A stretch of DNA of 19,271 bases. It comes from Desulfobacterales bacterium. GTDB taxonomy: Bacteria > Desulfobacterota > Desulfobacteria > Desulfobacterales > UBA11574. The notes beneath the pieces were generated by a model. It ran no database searches. It had not been told where the DNA came from and saw only the letters and a list, made by a program, of their open reading frames with translations. Positions 16,118 through 19,271 of this stretch are shown piece after piece. The translations under genes were made by a program, and so were the position numbers. The DNA is taken from NCBI GenBank assembly GCA_030145595.1, contig JAQYVG010000027.1, positions 1 to 19,271 on the forward strand, read 5' to 3'. Positions within the stretch are counted from its first letter, which is position 1. Every line of letters starts with the position of its first letter.

Positions 16118-16164
16118 AAATAAAAATCCCGCGAGCACTTGAAGTGTGAGCGGGATTTTTATTT
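16118..16164 (+). terminator. Intrinsic terminator of grpE-dnaK
   Basis: AAATAAAAATCCCGC and its exact complement GCGGGATTTTTATTT form a 15-bp perfect stem around a 17-nt loop that itself contains CACT/AGTG. The AT-rich flanks make it work in both directions, though the minus-strand operon ends about 190 bp away beyond the palindromic element. Confidence 0.9.
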
Positions 16165-16204
16165 AAGGAAAAATTAGTTGATGTTCTTCATCAGAAAGTC
16201 TGGT

Positions 16205-16349
16205 TAGTGTCCATCCATAAATGAGGATTTTTGTTCAAGATCAAGGCCTGCGAAAAAAATAACCACAGGCATATATTTGATATTCCGAGGATTATTTTTT
16301 GAGCATAACGCAGATATTGGGCAAAAAGACCATTTATGGACGGACACTA
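16205..16349. repeat. 145-bp palindromic element, family B
   Basis: The ends TAGTGTCCATCCATAAATG (16205-16223) and CATTTATGGACGGACACTA (16331-16349) are inverted repeats matching at 18 of 19 positions. Inside, GCGAAAAAAATAACC pairs with GGATTATTTTTTGAGC. The centre carries CCACAGG, then ATATATTTGATATTCC, then GAGG. Its right end touches the stop codon of the ACT-domain gene (TAA at 16351-16353). GTTAG occurs at both borders (16203-16207 and 16350-16354), which could be a target duplication. Partial ends recur at about 12574 and 12810-12823. It has the build of a MITE, but its centre is shared with family A. Confidence 0.7.
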
Positions 16350-16350
16350 G

Positions 16351-16839
16351 TTAGGACCACTCTTTGAATATCTTAGCCGCAAGCTCGATGTCTTCGGGAC
16401 AGAAGACAAACAGGCATTTTTCATCTGGGGATGACACCGAACCGTAAACATAGTTGATATTGACGCCTTCTTCGCCGAGCTTACTGGCGATGGCTGCCAG
16501 GGTGCCGGGTCTGTTATTAATTTCAAGTGCCATCACCGGCATAATGTCAAAGATATAATCATTCTTCGACAAAAGGTCGATGGTTCTGTCGGTTTGATCA
16601 ACAAGAAGCCTGATCAGGGCAAAGTCGGCCGAGTCCTTGCGCATGGAATTGTAGCTGGCCACCGAGGCGATGCGCTTGAGCGATTTACCCCTGGCCTGAA
16701 AAAGATTCTGCACATAAGAAGATGCATCCTGGATCGTGAGGGCGTCGATGTTGACGCCTTCATCTCCCAGCAGAGATGCCAGTTTGCCGAGTTCGCCGGG
16801 AACGTTTTTCATAAAAAGTGAAATTTCCGTTCTTACCAT
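16351..16839 (-). CDS. Tandem ACT-domain protein
   Basis: 162 residues composed of two ACT domains: residues about 4-75 (ISLFMKNVPGELGKLASLLG, then GVNIDALTIQD) and about 85-160 (VMALEINNRPGTLAAIASKL, then GVNINYVYGSV). ACT pairs bind amino acids at their interface and regulate enzymes; stand-alone tandem-ACT proteins of this size are usually regulators or sensors of unknown target. AGGAG lies just before the ATG. It is the last gene of a three-gene minus-strand group, with 15 bp between it and the Cys-rich gene, and is followed by palindromic element B. Domains are clear; the ligand is unknown. Confidence 0.85.
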   Translation of the reverse strand: MVRTEISLFMKNVPGELGKLASLLGDEGVNIDALTIQDASSYVQNLFQARGKSLKRIASVASYNSMRKDSADFALIRLLVDQTDRTIDLLSKNDYIFDIMPVMALEINNRPGTLAAIASKLGEEGVNINYVYGSVSSPDEKCLFVFCPEDIELAAKIFKEWS

Positions 16840-16854
16840 CTTTTGCTCCTATTA

Positions 16855-17154
16855 TTACTTCTTCATCCAAAGATAGTTTAACTTCTGAAGGCTTAATGGC
16901 TCTTGCAGACGGTTATCATTGTTTTGTTCGCAGAGTTTGCGAATACACCTGCTGAGCGTTATTCTTCTTTCCGGATCTTGAAAGAAAGGGTCCAGCGGAA
17001 ATCTTCCTGCACAGCTTTCAGTAACCCAAACATGAATACATTCAGGGCAATTGTATTCCAAAGGGCATGTTTTTTCCCCTGCTGTTCTCGTATCAATTCC
17101 ATCTTTTAAGATATCATTATCGTTAATCTCTGATTGGCAAAAAATACAATTCAT
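16855..17154 (-). CDS. Cys-rich small protein, possible zinc ribbon
   Basis: 99 residues starting MNCIFCQSEINDNDI. C3-x2-C6 and C36-x2-C39 (EYNCPECIHVW) look like a zinc-ribbon pair, with extra Cys at 30 and 48. The C-terminal part is helical (RRITLSRCIRKLCEQNNDN) and ends LNYLWMKK. AAGGAG precedes the ATG. It lies 48 bp after the FKBP stop and 15 bp before the ACT gene, so it is probably co-transcribed. No named family recognised. Confidence 0.7.
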   Translation of the reverse strand: MNCIFCQSEINDNDILKDGIDTRTAGEKTCPLEYNCPECIHVWVTESCAGRFPLDPFFQDPERRITLSRCIRKLCEQNNDNRLQEPLSLQKLNYLWMKK

Positions 17155-17202
17155 AAAGACTCCTTGTTTATACCATGCGGTTGGACATAGTCTGCGTGTT
17201 TG

Positions 17203-17631
17203 CTATATAATCTCAACAAGTTCAATTTTAAAGGTTAGGGTTTTTCCTGCTAAAGGATCGTTTTCATCTAACACGATACTATCGTCAGAAAAATGTTTAA
17301 TGGTAACGAAAGCATATTTTCCATCTTGTTTGCGAACCCTAAGCTGCTTCCCAATTTCTAAATTTAGTTCCGGGGGGAAGCCGGATTTCTCCATACCAAA
17401 TACGAGTTCTTTTTTGTGAGGACCGTAAGCCTCCATCGGGGTAAGTGTGATGTTTTTTGTGTCTCCTTTTTTCATTCCGACGACCGCATTTTCAAAGCCC
17501 GGCAGCATATTTTTCTCTCCGATTGTAAACTCAAACGGCTCCGCGTCCATCGTAGAACCGAATACCGTCCCATCTACCAGGCAACCTTCAAAGAGAACCT
17601 TTACCTTATCACCAATTTTAGCTTGAGTCAT
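17203..17631 (-). CDS. FKBP-type peptidyl-prolyl isomerase, SlyD/SlpA-like
   Basis: A 142-residue cytosolic prolyl isomerase and chaperone. It begins TQAKIGDKVKVLFEGCLVDGTVFGS, then PFEFTIGEKNMLPGFENAVVGMKKGDTKNI (FKBP core), and the insert-in-flap region with GKQLRVRKQDGKY. It ends with LDENDPLAGKTLTFKIELVEI, the SlyD/FKBP-2 signature. It lacks the His-rich metal tail of E. coli SlyD, so it is closer to SlpA-type enzymes. I chose ATG 17631, with GAGGGG just ahead; a TTG at 17646 would add five residues. It is the first gene of the group with the Cys-rich and ACT proteins. Confidence 0.9.
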   Translation of the reverse strand: MTQAKIGDKVKVLFEGCLVDGTVFGSTMDAEPFEFTIGEKNMLPGFENAVVGMKKGDTKNITLTPMEAYGPHKKELVFGMEKSGFPPELNLEIGKQLRVRKQDGKYAFVTIKHFSDDSIVLDENDPLAGKTLTFKIELVEII

Positions 17632-17649
17632 TTTCCCCTCGTTCAATTG

Positions 17650-17676
17650 ATGAATTCGTAAAAAGATGAATTCATC
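17650..17676. repeat. GACTTTTT-CGA short repeat, copies 2 and 3
   Basis: TGAATTCGTAAAAAG followed by the perfect 12-bp palindrome GATGAATTCATC (17665-17676) reads, on the other strand, close to 1752-1782. A further relative, GACTTTTTGCGAAGTTGTCA, is at 17782-17801. This copy lies 19 bp upstream of the FKBP start, so it falls in the promoter or leader of that operon. Confidence 0.45.
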
Positions 17677-17679
17677 ACG

Positions 17680-17760
17680 TTTTAGGTTTTAAGTTTTAGG
17701 TGTTAAGTAACCATTTTTCTATTTTGATAGAGGCTTAAAGCTTAAATCCTCAAACTTAAA
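17680..17760. repeat. Inverted heptad-repeat pair, TTTTAGG family
   Basis: Left arm: TTTTAGG, TTTTAAG, TTTTAGG, TGTTAAG (17680-17707). Right arm: GCTTAAA, GCTTAAA, TCCTCAA, ACTTAAA (17733-17760). Each is in exact 7-nt register, and the arms are complementary in type. The spacer is 25 nt. It lies upstream of the FKBP operon. Confidence 0.7.
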
Positions 17761-17801
17761 ACCATCTTAAAATAGTTTTTTGACTTTTTGCGAAGTTGTC
17801 A

Positions 17802-18005
17802 ATATGGAATTGATATAAACTCGGTAACACAGCCCAATTCAGCCGCCTGGGCATTTTGAGTTTGAATGTCAAAGATACGTAGCGAAACGCGTAACCATGA
17901 CCTTTCAAAGGGATTTTGTCAAGATACTTTTAGCTCCTTAGTTGTGTGTTTTTCCCTTTTTGCAGCAATAATATTTATACCACCATGTACCGCCGTTATG
18001 AATAA
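17802..18005. other. Gap without a recognised gene
   Basis: This 204-bp stretch lies in the 732-bp gene-free gap between the FKBP and YkgJ-type genes; the rest of the gap is repeats. I see no Shine-Dalgarno-backed gene here. A 62-codon frame at 17866-18054 has no ribosome site and its last third runs through heptad repeats. The only structure is a weak GCCCA/TGGGC stem near 17832-17852. Confidence 0.5.
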
Positions 18006-18146
18006 GATGCTGGATACTGGTTTCTGGATGCGGCTCGACTGTCTTCGACCCTGAGCTCAGACCGAAGGGAGCTCGCCGAAGTCTGGACTTTAAAATGGAG
18101 GCATCCTGATTGTATCAAGTATCAAGCATCGAGCATCCAGCATCTT
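18006..18146. repeat. Inverted heptad-repeat pair, GATGCTG family
   Basis: Left arm: GATGCTG, GATACTG, GTTTCTG, GATGCGG (18006-18033). Right arm: GTATCAA, GTATCAA, GCATCGA, GCATCCA, GCATCTT (18112-18146). Both are in exact 7-nt register and complementary in type. Between them, CTTCGACCCTGAGCTCAG and the GGGAGCTCGCCGAAG that follows form a second inverted structure. Confidence 0.7.
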
Positions 18147-18222
18147 CTTGTTAAATAGTACATGAAGATAAATTATTAAACGATTCTAACTGGTTGTGGC
18201 TTATCCGGGTCAGGTAATATGA

Positions 18223-18374
18223 AACCCTAATTGAGCGAAAGTCGAGGATGCCACAGATCCAAGGCGTCCAAGGGTGAAGCCGTAGCAAGCTACTGCGAAC
18301 CCTTGGCAACGCGGGTCGAAGATCCCGCGAATAGCGGGGAGATGGGGTGTCATCGGCTTTCGCTCAAGGGTTAA
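18223..18374. repeat. Palindromic element overlapping the YkgJ-type stop codon
   Basis: The left arm AACCCTAATTGAGCGAAAG begins near 18222. The right arm, read on the minus strand, gives AACCCTTGAGCGAAAGCC. The next bases also match (GAGGATGCCAC against GATGACACC). Inside, CCAAGGGT/ACCCTTGG (18268-18306) encloses GTAGC-AA-GCTAC, then the GAAGATCCCG hairpin CCCGC-GAATA-GCGGG. The TGA stop of the downstream minus-strand gene (18364-18366) and its last two codons are inside the right arm. Confidence 0.65.
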
Positions 18375-18990
18375 AGACTATTTCGCCTAGCAACCATGCC
18401 TCGATTGGTTCAGGGTGCCTGAAATAATCTTTAATGGCCTCCGGCAAAGGCAAAGCATCAGTTTGACACTCCATTTCCCGACAACGATCAACTAACCGTG
18501 AATGGACCGTTTGAAAGATCTCACGTATTTGCTGGTAACATTTTAGTCTGGCCCTGTGATTCCTGGACTCAAAAATCATTCTGCAATGCTCGGCATCTGT
18601 CGAAGTGCAGGTTCGACACACAGCAGGTCTTACCCCATAAATCATACACATTGCATCTTTTAAAAAGATGCAGGGCAGCTCATGTCGCATCATGGCAACT
18701 TCATAAGGGCTTATGCCGTCTATGCGTTCCATAATCTTTTCGATTCTGTCGTTAACCTCTTTTTTCTCTTCAGCCGTGAAAGTCTGCTCTACATGATAGC
18801 CTACAAGCAGAGCCTCCGGGGGCGTTACCACCGGAAGGTTAAAACAGCAATAGTGACACCCCGGCTTACAGTCTAAGGGTTCAGGCAGAGACTCAAGCAA
18901 CGTAAATTTATAGATAGCCTCGTCGGTCCATTTCAGGGCCTGCAGGGCCAGCTCCAGAGCCTTATTATCAGAGCTTTTCATGGTTGTCAT
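18364..18990 (-). CDS. YkgJ-family cysteine cluster protein
   Basis: 208 residues with the YkgJ (UPF0153) cysteine pattern, believed to bind zinc or an iron-sulfur cluster: CKPGCHYCC near residue 41, then CIFLKDAMCMIYGVRPAVCRTC near 107-128, plus later Cys in DAEHCRMIFE, LKCYQQ and DRCREMEC. The family is common but its function is unknown. ATG at 18990, with another at 18981; neither has a strong ribosome site. The C-terminus ends GEIVFNP, the last two residues and stop being encoded by the arm of the palindromic element, so the native end may have been changed by its insertion. It is divergent from the gene at 19110. Confidence 0.8.
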   Translation of the reverse strand: MTTMKSSDNKALELALQALKWTDEAIYKFTLLESLPEPLDCKPGCHYCCFNLPVVTPPEALLVGYHVEQTFTAEEKKEVNDRIEKIMERIDGISPYEVAMMRHELPCIFLKDAMCMIYGVRPAVCRTCTSTDAEHCRMIFESRNHRARLKCYQQIREIFQTVHSRLVDRCREMECQTDALPLPEAIKDYFRHPEPIEAWLLGEIVFNP

Positions 18991-19109
18991 ATATAATAAG
19001 TCCTGTACATACGCAAGGTTAATCCTCCAAGCGGTTTCTTTACTTATTTGGTTTATCCTGTTAATCTGTTAAATGATAGATAAACAAGCTTTCATGAAAG
19101 GAGCAAATT

Positions 19110-19271
19110 ATGGCAAAATATAAACAAGGACTCGCATTTGGATATGTGCAAGGCACTAAATATCACCGGAATCGGCCGGTGATGGACGACTTGGGCTCTA
19201 TTCCATCCCCAAGCAGCTTTAAGAACTATCCGGATGCGGAACGCATCCAGTTACCAGAACCAGATCTGGCC
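19110..19271 (+). CDS. Start of a SagB-type nitroreductase-like gene, partial
   Basis: An open frame of 54 codons running off the window. It begins MAKYKQGLAFGYVQGTKYHR, then SIPSPSSFKNYPDAERIQLP. The TKYHR and YP-x-x-E-x-I-x-LP arrangement is what I expect at the N-terminus of SagB/ThcOx-type FMN nitroreductases, before the flavin-binding domain. AAAGGAG lies 6 nt ahead of the ATG, a strong ribosome site. Identity rests on the N-terminus alone; the flavin-binding part is outside the window. Confidence 0.5.
   Translation, partial: MAKYKQGLAFGYVQGTKYHRNRPVMDDLGSIPSPSSFKNYPDAERIQLPEPDLA

Noticed and set aside
17866..18054. 62-codon open frame with a hydrophobic middle
   Set aside because: No ribosome site; its last third is heptad repeat and its neighbour.
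19053..19076. Possible octad repeat TTATCCTG, TTAATCTG, TTAAATGA
   Set aside because: Only three poor units with no inverted partner; too weak to list as a repeat.

Overview
The window reads like a chromosomal segment of a Desulfobacterota (deltaproteobacterial) organism, probably Desulfobacterales. The support is indirect: a short-form N-acetylglutamate-synthase-like acetyltransferase with a Cys-rich tail, a CHASE2 adenylate cyclase, a cNMP-binding/PilZ fusion, and intergenic spaces packed with degenerate palindromic repeats. No rRNA, tRNA, CRISPR array or intact transposase was seen.

Layout. 1-446: a heptad-repeat array and an inverted heptad pair that encloses the C-terminal remnant of a four-helix-bundle (23S rRNA intervening-sequence type) gene. 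447-6952, all minus strand: a U32 peptidase-family tRNA hydroxylation-type protein, a CNB-PilZ regulator, RfbC, a SulP anion transporter with STAS domain, and a DUF4139 exported protein. About 6950-7560: repeats and a small His-rich protein. 7561-12395, plus strand: penicillin-binding protein 1A, CHASE2 adenylate cyclase and a GNAT acetyltransferase. 12396-13493: dense hairpins, one small protein gene and the grpE promoter. 13494-16101: grpE-dnaK, ended by a strong terminator. 16351-17631, minus strand: an apparent three-gene operon (SlyD-like FKBP, Cys-rich small protein, tandem ACT protein). 17632-18363: more repeats. 18364-18990: a YkgJ-type Cys-cluster protein. 19110 to the end: the start of a SagB-type nitroreductase-like gene.

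The protein-coding genes are mostly housekeeping or signalling. The adenylate cyclase (all catalytic residues present) and the CNB-PilZ protein (both cNMP and c-di-GMP motifs present) could be source and receptor in nucleotide signalling, but they are 7 kb apart and this link is inference.

The most unusual content is between the genes. Five loci carry pairs of inverted degenerate tandem repeats, and a sixth carries a 12-unit array. The words differ at each locus but the period is always exactly 7 nt. This recalls the heptanucleotide repeats of filamentous cyanobacteria and of their tRNA-Leu intron P6b stems. In addition there are 140-200 bp imperfect palindromes. Two of these, with unrelated arms, share the same central hairpin core. 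Other short modules (GATCCCG hairpins, a 23-bp sequence, GACTTTTT-CGA) recur across the window. Together they look like a layered, mobile or slippage-generated palindromic repeat system that settles at gene ends; one copy appears to supply the stop codon of the YkgJ-type gene.
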